From Rhodospirillaceae bacterium (GTDB lineage Bacteria; Pseudomonadota; Alphaproteobacteria; Rhodospirillales; UBA2165): 64,000 nt of DNA. Numbering within the stretch: position 1 is the stretch's first letter; every line of letters starts with the position of its first letter. Position numbers and translations under genes: made by a program. This document shows, in pieces, positions 9,075-17,860 of this stretch. The notes under the pieces were generated by a model, which worked only from the letters and a program-made list of their open reading frames with translations, had not been told where the DNA came from and did no database searches. Where the stretch lies: NCBI GenBank assembly GCA_002723345.1, contig PBNV01000037.1, positions 1 through 64,000 on the forward strand, given 5' to 3'.

Positions 9075-9988
9075 GCGGCGCCAAATGGATGATGTTCCCG
9101 CCAATGCCGCGCGATGTCGATGCGACGGCAAAACCAAACGTCTTGGTGAGAGAGGGCGTAGTCGACAAAATTTTTAAGGGACGCGAACCGGCCGGGCCGG
9201 CCGATGACTCGGCAATGCAACCCGACGGACATGATGCGGGGTATTTCCGCACCTTCTTCGTACAACGTGTCAAAGCTGTCTTTTAAGTAGTTATAAAATT
9301 GATCCCCTGCATTAAATCCCTGCGCTGCCGCAAACCGCATGTCATTGGCGTCTAAACTGTATGGCACCACCAGGTGCTCCTGGCCGCCGACGACAGTCCA
9401 GTATGGTAGTTCATCATTGTAATCATCGGCGTCATATAGAAATCCACCTTCTTCCACTACCAGTTTTCGAGTATTTGGACTTGTGCGGCCCGTGTACCAG
9501 CCCAATGGACGGTCACCAGTGACGGCGGTATGAATTTCTATTGCTTTTTGCATGTGCTCACGTTCTATGTCCTCTGGTACGTATTGATAATCAATCCAGC
9601 GCCAGCCGTGAGAGCAGAATTCGAAATCATTTTTTAGGGCGGCTTCAATTACTTCGGGATGACGCTCCATAGCCATGGCGACCCCGAAAATAGTGATAGG
9701 AATTCCCCGGGATTTAAAGAGGTTGAACAGGCGCCATACGCCCACTCGGCTACCGTATTCATAGAAACTTTCCATGCTCATGTGACGCACCCCTTCCCGG
9801 GCGTCCGCGCCAATCATCTCTGAGAGAAAAGCTTCAGAGGCCTTATCGCCATGTAGGATGCAATTCTCGCTACCCTCTTCATAATTAATAACGAACTGCA
9901 ATGCGACGCGAGCACCGCCTGGCCAGTTTGCCTGCGGAGGATTGGCACCATAGCCATGCAAATCTCTGGGATAAACCGCATCTGTCAT
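9071..9988 (-). CDS. puuE: allantoinase of the polysaccharide-deacetylase family
   Basis: PuuE opens the allantoin ring to allantoate. The 305-residue protein has the NodB/polysaccharide-deacetylase fold rather than the amidohydrolase fold of AllB. Visible features are LQFVINYEEGSE, SRVGVWRLFNLFKSRGIP, EFCSHGWRWIDY, GWYTGRTSPNTR and a C-terminal VGLHCRVIGRPGR segment. It is first in the minus-strand operon puuE-uraD-alc-allA and overlaps uraD by four bases. The promoter must lie in the long AT-rich region between 9989 and 10748. Confidence 0.95.
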   Translation of the reverse strand: MTDAVYPRDLHGYGANPPQANWPGGARVALQFVINYEEGSENCILHGDKASEAFLSEMIGADAREGVRHMSMESFYEYGSRVGVWRLFNLFKSRGIPITIFGVAMAMERHPEVIEAALKNDFEFCSHGWRWIDYQYVPEDIEREHMQKAIEIHTAVTGDRPLGWYTGRTSPNTRKLVVEEGGFLYDADDYNDELPYWTVVGGQEHLVVPYSLDANDMRFAAAQGFNAGDQFYNYLKDSFDTLYEEGAEIPRIMSVGLHCRVIGRPGRFASLKNFVDYALSHQDVWFCRRIDIARHWREHHPFGAA

Positions 9989-10748
9989 GTGTCAGTCTCT
10001 TTCTGTGGTGTTTTTAAGCGCTTATTCTTTAACTTAAAATACTTTCACACACAGCAATAAAGTGAGTTTTTCTGTTAAAGTGGGTCAAATCACAGTTCGA
10101 TCTCATTTCGCATTTATTTGAGGACGTCTTTCTTCACTATATACGGTTTACCCACCCGTCAGCCCCCCACTCCCATATAGCAGGAATAGCTTCGTCAATT
10201 TCAAACTCCTTTTTTATCAATGGGCATACGGCAAGATTTTGCTCACGTAATCTGCACAACGTCCAAAGAATGTAGCATCCCAAATAGACTACAGGCCGCT
10301 AAATTTATAATAAGCAGAGAGTTGGGGAATGCTGCGAATCAGCTTCCGCTTGGTGCCAAAAATATTGAATGTAACTGCCCATGTCATTTAAGTAATCACT
10401 CAGGGGTTTTTTCTTAGCTGGATCTCAATATGTTACTACAGATCCGGTCATGATGAGTATTTCAGAGATCTGCCGAGATTTTTTCTTAAAGTGGTTTCTT
10501 AGCTAAGTGATTTAAAAAATATTAGATTAACATTTTTATAGTAATGGGACTTTGCAAGTACTTTTCCCACATGACAAGTCTATATAACTTATCATCCGCC
10601 GATCACCTTAAAATTGGAAAATTTAATTCGATTGGGAGATTTATTATTGCTTGAATTGTGACAATTGAGCGAGCCTACTCATTACCGTAGCGTTAAGCAT
10701 TTTGCCCTTTTTTTTATGTGAATAACAGTTAGGCCTAGTCTGTTTGGT
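9989..10748. other. 760-base AT-rich divergent intergenic region between puuE and uraH
   Basis: This is the longest stretch without a convincing gene in the purine island, and it is visibly richer in A and T than its neighbours. It must hold the divergent promoters of puuE and uraH. A 13-base palindrome lies at 10654-10666. Short open frames exist, for example plus-strand 10220-10417 and an unlabelled minus-strand frame ending near 10130, but none shows a recognisable family or ribosome-binding site. The region could be the remains of a lost regulator gene; the sequence alone does not decide this. Confidence 0.5.
10654..10666. promoter_or_regulatory. palindromic candidate operator upstream of uraH
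   Basis: AATTGTGACAATT is a perfect inverted repeat with six-base arms around one central base, 83 bases before the uraH start. Short TTGTnACAA-like palindromes are typical of GntR-type operators, but no such regulator is encoded in the window. Regulation by a purine-responsive factor is inference. Confidence 0.35.
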
Positions 10749-11102
10749 ATGGGATTTCTAACCACTCACGTTCTAGATACGACTCACGGGTCACCTGCCG
10801 GGGGTTTGCACATCGAGCTTTTTCGACTTTCAGTTAAAGGTCGTGAGCTTATCACGGATGCCGTGACAAATGACGATGGGCGATGTGACAAACATTTGTT
10901 AGGAGGCGAAAACTTCATCAAAGGCATCTATCAACTTGATTTCCACGCAGGAGATTACTTTCGTGCCATCAATTTTGGGTTGGAAGATCCCGCGTTTTTA
11001 GATGTTGTTCCAGTCCGGTTTGGTATCGCCCGGTCCGATGATCATTACCACGTACCTCTGCTTATATCGCCCTACAGCTACTCAACTTACCGGGGAAGTT
11101 AG
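10749..11102 (+). CDS. uraH: 5-hydroxyisourate hydrolase
   Basis: The transthyretin-like 5-hydroxyisourate hydrolase forms OHCU for UraD. The 117-residue protein shows the hallmarks of the family: the start FLTTHVLDTTHGSPAGG with its histidine, RCD in the middle, HYHVPLLISPYSYSTYRGS at the end with the diagnostic YRGS terminus. It is first in the plus-strand half of the purine island and divergent from puuE. Length is normal. The ATG at 10749 gives the canonical N-terminus. Confidence 0.95.
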   Translation: MGFLTTHVLDTTHGSPAGGLHIELFRLSVKGRELITDAVTNDDGRCDKHLLGGENFIKGIYQLDFHAGDYFRAINFGLEDPAFLDVVPVRFGIARSDDHYHVPLLISPYSYSTYRGS

Positions 11103-11202
11103 CTTATTATAATAAACCGGGGGGAAAATAACTGAACCTGCGCGCAAAGATGTGGGATTTTACAAACTAACCTTCGCAAATTTAACAGAAATGGGGATTA
11201 TC

Positions 11203-12582
11203 ATGAATGACCAAGATACTGCGACCTCGGCCCAACTGGCCGATGTCGATTACACGCCTCCCATGGGACAAGCCATACCCCTGGGAATTCAGCATGTGCT
11301 AGCTATGTTTGCGGGTAATATTACTGTGCCGTTGCTTATCGCTTTGGCGGCCGGGCCGCAATATATAACTGTTCTGATCCAGATAGCTCTTCTTGCTGCA
11401 GGGGTAGCCACGCTAATCCAGACCGTTGGTATTGGGCCGATTGGATCCCGCCTGCCGGTTGTTCAAGGAACAAGTTTTGCTTATGTCGGCATCTTGACCG
11501 CTGCGCTAAAGGGAGGAGCAAGCCTCGCTGCTGTTTTCGGAGCGTCCATCGTTGGCGGAATATTCCAAATGATTCTTGGATATTTTATTCCGCAAATCCG
11601 GAAATTCATTCCACCGCTGGTCTCAGGAATTGTTGTTATGACTATCGGTTTCACGCTAATTCCGGTAGGAGTTAAGTATTCAGCGGGATGCGGTGCCTAT
11701 CCTGCAGCTTTCTGCGAGAAAATTGGATTTGGGGATGCCAGTAACTGGCTGATGGCGCTCTTTGTCATTATCGTGACCCTGCTTCTTCGTCGTTATGGTA
11801 AGGGAATTTGGTCTGCGGCCTCGATCTTTATTGGTCTGTGTATTGGCTACTTAGTGGCTATTCCCCTTGGCATGGTAAATCCAAAGAAAGTGGAAGCTAT
11901 TGGGGCAGCCGACTGGATCGGCCTCCCGGGCACACATTTTGGTCTCGACTTCACGAGTTCTGCGGCGATTGGGCTGATGGGTTTGATGATAATCATGGCT
12001 TTCATCACTACCATCGAGACTGTGGGCGATATCTCAGGTATAACCATGGGCGGTGCAAACCGGGAAGCGACAGACAAGGAGCTTAAAGGCGGTATTATGG
12101 CCGATGGACTTGGTTCTGCGGTGGTAGCTCTTTTTGGCGGTCTCCCGAACACGTCTTACAGTCAAAACGTGGGTCTTGTCTCCTATACCAAGGTAATGAG
12201 CCGCCATGTGGTTACCATAGGTGCGATTTTCCTCATACTTGCCGGCCTTGTGCCCAAACTAGCGGCTGTTGTCGCGGCTTTGCCTCAACCTGTGCTTGGT
12301 GGCGCGACAGTAGTGATGTTCGGCATGATTGCTTCAGCGGGAATGAAGTTGGTGGCTCAAGCAGGATTCAACTCGCGTAATATGCTCATCGTAGCCGTAT
12401 CGCTCGGTCTTGGTCTTGGTCTGTGGCAGGTTGATCAATTTGCGCGTGTGGCCGGTTTTGGGCCAATCCCAGCTGATCAGTTTGCGTCGTGGTCAGTGCC
12501 GTTATTTGTTTCCGGTATTGTTGTGTCTGGTATTATCGCAGCTATTTTGAACGCGTTTATGCCGGAAGAATCAGACGCATAA
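11203..12582 (+). CDS. NCS2-family purine/xanthine/urate:cation symporter
   Basis: The 459-residue inner-membrane permease of the nucleobase:cation symporter-2 family has about 12-14 membrane segments. Signature regions are VVQGTSFAYVGI (the conserved Q-containing segment), ITTIETVGDISGI and the NCS2 motif around GLPNTSYSQNVGLVSYTKVMSR. Its position between uraH and puuD points to uptake of xanthine or urate. The frame opens at 11152, but the ATG at 11203 is preceded by GGGGA at five-base spacing and directly precedes the conserved cytoplasmic N-terminus. Confidence 0.9.
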   Translation: MNDQDTATSAQLADVDYTPPMGQAIPLGIQHVLAMFAGNITVPLLIALAAGPQYITVLIQIALLAAGVATLIQTVGIGPIGSRLPVVQGTSFAYVGILTAALKGGASLAAVFGASIVGGIFQMILGYFIPQIRKFIPPLVSGIVVMTIGFTLIPVGVKYSAGCGAYPAAFCEKIGFGDASNWLMALFVIIVTLLLRRYGKGIWSAASIFIGLCIGYLVAIPLGMVNPKKVEAIGAADWIGLPGTHFGLDFTSSAAIGLMGLMIIMAFITTIETVGDISGITMGGANREATDKELKGGIMADGLGSAVVALFGGLPNTSYSQNVGLVSYTKVMSRHVVTIGAIFLILAGLVPKLAAVVAALPQPVLGGATVVMFGMIASAGMKLVAQAGFNSRNMLIVAVSLGLGLGLWQVDQFARVAGFGPIPADQFASWSVPLFVSGIVVSGIIAAILNAFMPEESDA

Positions 12583-12617
12583 ATTAAAAAAAACGATACA
12601 GATCTCACCTTGATATG

Positions 12618-12644
12618 CCCCCGGCCATGATACATGGTCGGGGG
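12618..12644 (+). terminator. GC-rich hairpin after the NCS2 permease
   Basis: A twelve-pair stem (CCCCCGGCCATG against CATGGTCGGGGG, one G-U pair) with a three-base loop lies 36 bases after the permease stop. There is no clear T-run behind it, so it may be an attenuator or mRNA-stabilising element rather than a classical intrinsic terminator. Confidence 0.5.
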
Positions 12645-12713
12645 TAATTATTAGTGCTGATATGATTGGCTGAAGCTGGTATCTATTGAGCACATATCAA
12701 TCGAGGTCGAGAG

Positions 12714-13925
12714 ATGGATATCGCGTTTGCGGATTGGTTAAACCTAATTTTTAGATGGTTGCACGTGATTGCGGGCATTGCTTGGATTGGCTCATCTTTC
12801 TATTTTATCTTCCTTGATCTCTCCCTTCGTAAACGGCGCGAGCTGCCGCCGGGTGTCGGAGGCGAGGCCTGGAATGTCCATGGTGGTGGTTTCTACTTAA
12901 TGCAGAAATACACCGTAGCGCCGGCCGAAATGCCAGAGGAGCTGCACTGGTTTAAATACGAGGCTTACTTCACGTTTCTCTCTGGCTTCGCACTCATGAG
13001 TGTCATTTATTATTGGGGTGCTGATGCCTATCTGATAGATCCTGAAATTGCCGACCTCACTCAATTTGAGGCCATCGTGTTGAGTATAGGTTTTTTGTCG
13101 GGAGGATGGATCGTCTATGATATATTATGCCGCCTCCCACTTTTAATTAAGCATGACTGGTTGCTCTCAGTAGCGGTTTTTGCGTTAATTTTGCTCGTGG
13201 CTGTTGGAACAACAAATGTATTCAGCGGCCGGGCTGCCTTTGTTCATGTTGGCGCTGTTGTCGGAACGATCATGGTGGCTAATGTTTTCTTCATTATTAT
13301 TCCAAATCAAAAGATTGTCGTGGCCGACCTGATTGCTGGGCGTAAACCTGAGGCCAGGTTGGGCCAAGAGGCTAAACAGCGTTCCACTCATAATAATTAT
13401 CTCACGTTACCTGTCTTGCTGATGATGATAAGTACGCATTTTCCGATGATTTTCAGCCACGAACAAAGCTGGGTGGTGGTGGCACTGATTCTCGTTGTAG
13501 GCGGTATTATCCGAGACTATTTCAACAAGAAGAATGCGGGCCGGAGCGGAAACGCTCTGAAATGGCAATGGCCCGCCGCCGCCACATTCATGGCAGGACT
13601 TATCTTGTTTGTGAGCCATGATCCTGCAGCTGGTTCCCGTCAGGACGTGACGGTTCCCGACCCCTCGGTTGTTCTGGCGATTTCGCAGACCCATTGCGCC
13701 ACCTGTCACGCGGCCCGACCGTCGGATCCAGATTTTGATGAGGCGCCTGGCGGGGTGCACCTGGAAACGGTTGACGATCTCCGCAAGTACAGCGCGAAGA
13801 TTCTTCAGCAATCCGTCCTGACCCGGGCCATGCCATTGGGGAATCAATCGAAAATGACGCGTGAAGAGCGCGACCTGCTGGGCGTATGGATTAGAGCTGG
13901 AATGCCCGATGGTGCGTCGGAGTAG
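12714..13925 (+). CDS. puuD: membrane urate oxidase PuuD with C-terminal cytochrome c domain
   Basis: PuuD oxidises urate to 5-hydroxyisourate and feeds electrons to the respiratory chain instead of O2. The 403-residue protein has about eight membrane helices of the DUF989 type, beginning LIFRWLHVIAGIAWIGSSFYF, then a soluble cytochrome c domain. The haem site is Cys328-Cys331-His332 in CATCH, and Met373 in TRAMPLGNQ is the likely axial ligand. No soluble urate oxidase is present in the window, so this is the urate-oxidising step of the island. It lies between the NCS2 permease and xdhA. Confidence 0.93.
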   Translation: MDIAFADWLNLIFRWLHVIAGIAWIGSSFYFIFLDLSLRKRRELPPGVGGEAWNVHGGGFYLMQKYTVAPAEMPEELHWFKYEAYFTFLSGFALMSVIYYWGADAYLIDPEIADLTQFEAIVLSIGFLSGGWIVYDILCRLPLLIKHDWLLSVAVFALILLVAVGTTNVFSGRAAFVHVGAVVGTIMVANVFFIIIPNQKIVVADLIAGRKPEARLGQEAKQRSTHNNYLTLPVLLMMISTHFPMIFSHEQSWVVVALILVVGGIIRDYFNKKNAGRSGNALKWQWPAAATFMAGLILFVSHDPAAGSRQDVTVPDPSVVLAISQTHCATCHAARPSDPDFDEAPGGVHLETVDDLRKYSAKILQQSVLTRAMPLGNQSKMTREERDLLGVWIRAGMPDGASE

Positions 13926-14022
13926 GAAAACAACCATCCCGTTTTTGATCAATCTCAAATAATCGGTGACGAAAACCAGGTCCTGAGTAGAGAATAGACT
14001 TCAGAGAGAGATAAAGACCTAA

Positions 14023-15435
14023 ATGCCAGTCCAATTTAACCTAAATGGTGTCCTATGTGTGGAAGATGGCCTTCCACCGACGACCTCTGTGCTCGATTAC
14101 CTTCGTCAGCATAAGGGTAAAACCGGTACCAAGGAGGGCTGCGCAGAGGGTGACTGTGGCGCTTGTACCATCGTGCTGGCTCGTGAGGACGAGAGCGGTA
14201 CTGCCATTTATGAGGCGGTGAATTCATGTTTACTGATGCTGCCACAACTTGATGGTGCCAACGTTGTCACGGTGGAGGGGATAGCGGACGCTGATACGCT
14301 CGATCCGGTGCAGGCGGCTATGGTGGAAACCGACGGTACCCAATGCGGCTTCTGCACACCGGGGTTTATCATGGCGCTCTATGCGTTACGCAAAGGAGGC
14401 GAAAAACCGACGGATGAGGTAATTCATGAGGCATTGGCAGGCAATCTCTGCAGGTGTACGGGCTATACCCCTATTGTTGCGGCGGCAAAAAAGGCTTGTG
14501 GGAATGCACCACCTGACGTGGTCGGAGCGCGCGCTACTCTAGTGCCCTCAAGCAGCTATGCAACGGAAAACCAGAGGTTTTCTGCGCCGACCAGTCTGGA
14601 GGACCTAGCTGCGTTGCGAGCGGCGAATCCCTCGGCTCACCTGCTAGCAGGTGGCACAGATCTCGGTATTTTGACCAGTAAAGAGCGTCAGCCATTGCCG
14701 GAGATTATCTCTACTGTGCATGTCGAGGAACTCTTAGAGATCACGGAGACGGATGATTATCTGGAACTTGGGGCTGCCGTGACCTACACGCGCGCGCTAC
14801 CTTACGTTAAGCGGCTCTATCCGTCTCTCGCTACTCTCATCACTCGAATTGGTTCCCGCCAGATTCGGAATATGGGCACCTTTGGCGGAAATATTGGCAC
14901 GGCGTCTCCCATTGGCGATACCTCACCGTGTCTTATTGCCCTAGATGCCACGGTAATTCTCCATTCTCTGTCTGGGGCGCGGTCTGTGCCGCTGGAAGAT
15001 TTTTTTATCGGGTATAGAGAGACCTGTCTTGGACCCAGCGAATTCATTAAAGCCATCCACATTCCCAAGCTCTCAAGTGGCCAGGCGTTTCGGGCTTACA
15101 AGATTTCCAAACGCTACGATCAGGATATTTCCTCTGTCATTGGAGCGTACCGGGTTGGTATATCGGATAACAAGGTGGCAAGCATTAGAGTGGCCTTCGG
15201 CGGCATGGCGGCGACGCCAAAAAGAGCATCCGCATCGGAGGCTGCCCTCGCTGGGAAAGATTGGACGGAAGAGACTGTACTGGCGGTTGCAGCAGCTGTC
15301 GCAGAGGATTTTACGCCCCTTTCCGATCACCGAGCGAGCCAGGCTTATAGACTTCGCGTAGCCGAAAACCTGTTTGTTCGCCTTTACCGTGATCTCTCAG
15401 AATTTGAGGATCTAACCGACGTGGTGGCAGCATGA
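14023..15435 (+). CDS. xdhA: xanthine dehydrogenase small subunit (Fe-S/FAD)
   Basis: This subunit carries two 2Fe-2S clusters and FAD and passes electrons from the molybdenum site to NAD+. The N-terminal plant-ferredoxin domain binds a cluster with Cys40, Cys45 and Cys48 in KEGCAEGDCGACTI. The second cluster domain has TQCGFCTPGFIMALYALR and GNLCRCTGY. The FAD domain follows from about residue 180 with LLAGGTDLGI and IRNMGTFGGNIGTASPIGD. It ends at a TGA that overlaps the ATG of a 31-codon micro-ORF leading to xdhB. Confidence 0.95.
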   Translation: MPVQFNLNGVLCVEDGLPPTTSVLDYLRQHKGKTGTKEGCAEGDCGACTIVLAREDESGTAIYEAVNSCLLMLPQLDGANVVTVEGIADADTLDPVQAAMVETDGTQCGFCTPGFIMALYALRKGGEKPTDEVIHEALAGNLCRCTGYTPIVAAAKKACGNAPPDVVGARATLVPSSSYATENQRFSAPTSLEDLAALRAANPSAHLLAGGTDLGILTSKERQPLPEIISTVHVEELLEITETDDYLELGAAVTYTRALPYVKRLYPSLATLITRIGSRQIRNMGTFGGNIGTASPIGDTSPCLIALDATVILHSLSGARSVPLEDFFIGYRETCLGPSEFIKAIHIPKLSSGQAFRAYKISKRYDQDISSVIGAYRVGISDNKVASIRVAFGGMAATPKRASASEAALAGKDWTEETVLAVAAAVAEDFTPLSDHRASQAYRLRVAENLFVRLYRDLSEFEDLTDVVAA

Positions 15436-15527
15436 CACCCATCTGGACGAACCAGCGCCATCCATTGTCCAGAGAGGTGGCAGGAAAGGGCCTGCATCGA
15501 AGCGGCGCAGAGAGAGGCCAGAGATGA
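15432..15527 (+). CDS. 31-codon micro-ORF bridging xdhA and xdhB
   Basis: The ATG at 15432 overlaps the xdhA stop (ATGA), and its own stop at 15525-15527 overlaps the xdhB start, again as ATGA. The predicted 31-residue peptide begins MTPIWTNQRHPL and matches nothing I recognise. The arrangement could let ribosomes terminating on xdhA reinitiate and be delivered to xdhB, keeping subunit levels matched. It may instead be a chance frame. Confidence 0.35.
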   Translation: MTPIWTNQRHPLSREVAGKGLHRSGAERGQR

Positions 15528-17860
15528 CGGGCGGCGGGGACACAGTCGACATTCGGGGTGCCGCGCACGCAAAGGTTAAGCATGATAGTGCCGTTCGCCA
15601 TGTTACTGGGAAAGCGATTTATATCGACGATATGCCAAATGTGCCGGGTACATTGGAAGCATTATTTGTTACCAGTCCACACGCGCATGCGCGGATCATA
15701 TCCATCGACGGCGCCCGTGCCTTGGCTATGGCAGGTGTACATGCGGTGCTGACCGCTGAAGATATTCCGGGACATAATGATATCGCACCGGTCTTCTCGG
15801 AAGAACCAGTTCTTGCCTCCGGCACCGCTGAGTATGTGGGGCATCCCGTTGCCCTGGTCGTGGCGGAAACCTACGACATGGCCTTCGCAGCTGCAAAGGC
15901 CGTACGGGTAGCCTATGAGCCCTTGGAACCGGTCCTGTCAATTCAAGAGGCACTGGCTAACAAGCACTACACGTTTCCCGAACAAATCATGGAGCGCGGA
16001 GACCCTGATGGAGCCATCGAGGGGGCCGTTAATAGGGTATCTGGGAGAGTATCTTGCGGCGGGCAAGATCATTTTTACCTTGAGGGTCAGGTCGCTCTGG
16101 CCCTGCCGGGGGAAGATAATGACATGCTTGTCTACTCCTCGACCCAGCATCCTAGCGAAGTCCAGCATGGTGTTGCACATGTTCTTGGCATCGCAAGCAA
16201 CCAGGTCACGGTAGAGGTGCGCCGTATGGGCGGCGGCTTTGGTGGCAAGGAAAGCCAGCCCACCATTATCGCCGCCGCCGCCGCGCTCGCCGCACACAAA
16301 ACCGGTCGGCCCGCAAAATATCGTATGCGTCGGGATGACGACATGGTGGTCACGGGCAAGCGCCATGATTTTGATTTTACCTATGAGGTGGGTTTCGATC
16401 ATGATGGCCGGATAGAGGGGATCGACGTTGTAATGGCCATGCGTTCGGGTAATGTGGCTGATTTAAGTTCCGGCGTTCTTGCTCGCGCGCTGTGTCATGG
16501 AGACAATTGCTATTATCTTCCGGCAGTTCGTTTCCAGGGGTATCCGTGTAAAACGAATACAGTCTCCAACACCGCGTTTCGAGGCTTTCGGGGCCCACAA
16601 GGCATGTTCGTGATAGAGGTTGTTCTCGAACATATTGCCCGCGAGCTTGGTAAGCCGGTCGAGGATATACGCTCGGTCAATTACTATGGCACGGACGATC
16701 GCAATACCACTCCCTATGGCCAGACAATCAAAGACAATATCATCGCCGAGCTCACGGAAAGTCTCAAGAATGCCATCGATTATGACCGTCGGGTGGGGGA
16801 GGTGGAGCGGTTTAATGCCCATCAAACCAGCTTGAAAAAGGGTATTGCCCTGATGCCCGTAAAATTTGGGGTCTCGTTTAATACGCCTCTACTCAATCAG
16901 GCCGGTGCGCTGGTTCACGTATTCACGGACGGCAGTGTCCATTTGAACCATGGTGGCACGGAGATGGGACAGGGGCTATTTACTAAGGTCGCTCAAGTGG
17001 TCGCAACGGTTTTCCAGATTGACATCGACAATATTAAAATCTCATCAACACGCACGGACAAGGTGCCAAATACTTCAGCGACGGCCGCATCCTCAGGCTC
17101 CGATCTCAACGGTATGGCGGCCTTGAATGCTGCGGAGACGATAAAAGACCGAATGGCTGGCGTTGCGGCCGATCATTTTGAGGTCGCAGCAAACGAGATT
17201 GAGTTCCGCCAAAACAGGGTCTATGCGGGCAATGAGAGCCTATCGTTCGCGGCGCTAGCTCAAATGACATGGGCGGCGCGTGAATCTCTGTCCTCAACCG
17301 GATATTATAAAACGCCGGAGATAAATTGGGACGCCAAAACGCTCACAGGCAATCCGTTCTATTATTTTACGTACGGCGCTTGCGTTTCCGAAGTGGTGAT
17401 CGATACGCTCACAGGCGAGTCGCGCGTGCTGCGTGCCGATATTCTCCAAGATTGCGGCAAGTCCCTGAACCCGTCCGTCGATTACGGCCAGATCGAAGGA
17501 GCCTTTGTGCAGGGCATGGGATGGCTGACATCGGAGGAGCTCGTTTGGGATGATGGAGGAAGACTTTTGACTCATGGGCCCTCAACCTACAAAATCCCCG
17601 GTAGCCGGGACGTCCCCCCGGAGCTTAATATTCACATACTAGAGGATGCCCCTAACCGTGTTCCCACTATTTTCAGATCCAAGGCTGTCGGCGAGCCGCC
17701 CCTTATGCTTGCGCTCGCGGTCTACTTGGCGATCCGAGATGCGGTCGGCCGTCTTGGAGGCGGGCGACTGATGCCAGTGCTCAATGCGCCCGCGACGCCT
17801 GAGGCTATCCTGACGGCCGTGGACGATATCAGGCGACGAGCCGAAGCGGGTGCAAAATAG
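15524..17860 (+). CDS. xdhB: xanthine dehydrogenase large (molybdopterin) subunit
   Basis: The 778-residue catalytic subunit holds the molybdenum cofactor and hydroxylates hypoxanthine and xanthine to urate. Recognisable segments are HVTGKAIYIDDMPNVPGTL at the start, the cofactor-binding RRMGGGFGGKES, NTAFRGFRGPQGMFVIE with the substrate-contacting Arg, GGTEMGQGLFTKVAQV, and SKAVGEPPLMLALAV containing the catalytic Glu. Length is normal. It is followed without a gap by the ABC transporter gene. No XdhC-type cofactor-insertion gene is seen in the window. Confidence 0.95.
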   Translation: MTGGGDTVDIRGAAHAKVKHDSAVRHVTGKAIYIDDMPNVPGTLEALFVTSPHAHARIISIDGARALAMAGVHAVLTAEDIPGHNDIAPVFSEEPVLASGTAEYVGHPVALVVAETYDMAFAAAKAVRVAYEPLEPVLSIQEALANKHYTFPEQIMERGDPDGAIEGAVNRVSGRVSCGGQDHFYLEGQVALALPGEDNDMLVYSSTQHPSEVQHGVAHVLGIASNQVTVEVRRMGGGFGGKESQPTIIAAAAALAAHKTGRPAKYRMRRDDDMVVTGKRHDFDFTYEVGFDHDGRIEGIDVVMAMRSGNVADLSSGVLARALCHGDNCYYLPAVRFQGYPCKTNTVSNTAFRGFRGPQGMFVIEVVLEHIARELGKPVEDIRSVNYYGTDDRNTTPYGQTIKDNIIAELTESLKNAIDYDRRVGEVERFNAHQTSLKKGIALMPVKFGVSFNTPLLNQAGALVHVFTDGSVHLNHGGTEMGQGLFTKVAQVVATVFQIDIDNIKISSTRTDKVPNTSATAASSGSDLNGMAALNAAETIKDRMAGVAADHFEVAANEIEFRQNRVYAGNESLSFAALAQMTWAARESLSSTGYYKTPEINWDAKTLTGNPFYYFTYGACVSEVVIDTLTGESRVLRADILQDCGKSLNPSVDYGQIEGAFVQGMGWLTSEELVWDDGGRLLTHGPSTYKIPGSRDVPPELNIHILEDAPNRVPTIFRSKAVGEPPLMLALAVYLAIRDAVGRLGGGRLMPVLNAPATPEAILTAVDDIRRRAEAGAK

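Noticed and set aside
10220-10417. 65-codon plus-strand open frame in the puuE-uraH gap
   Set aside because: No recognisable family, no ribosome-binding site, and equally plausible frames occur on the other strand.
13407-13958. 183-codon minus-strand open frame
   Set aside because: It is antisense to puuD including its cytochrome domain and has no independent support.
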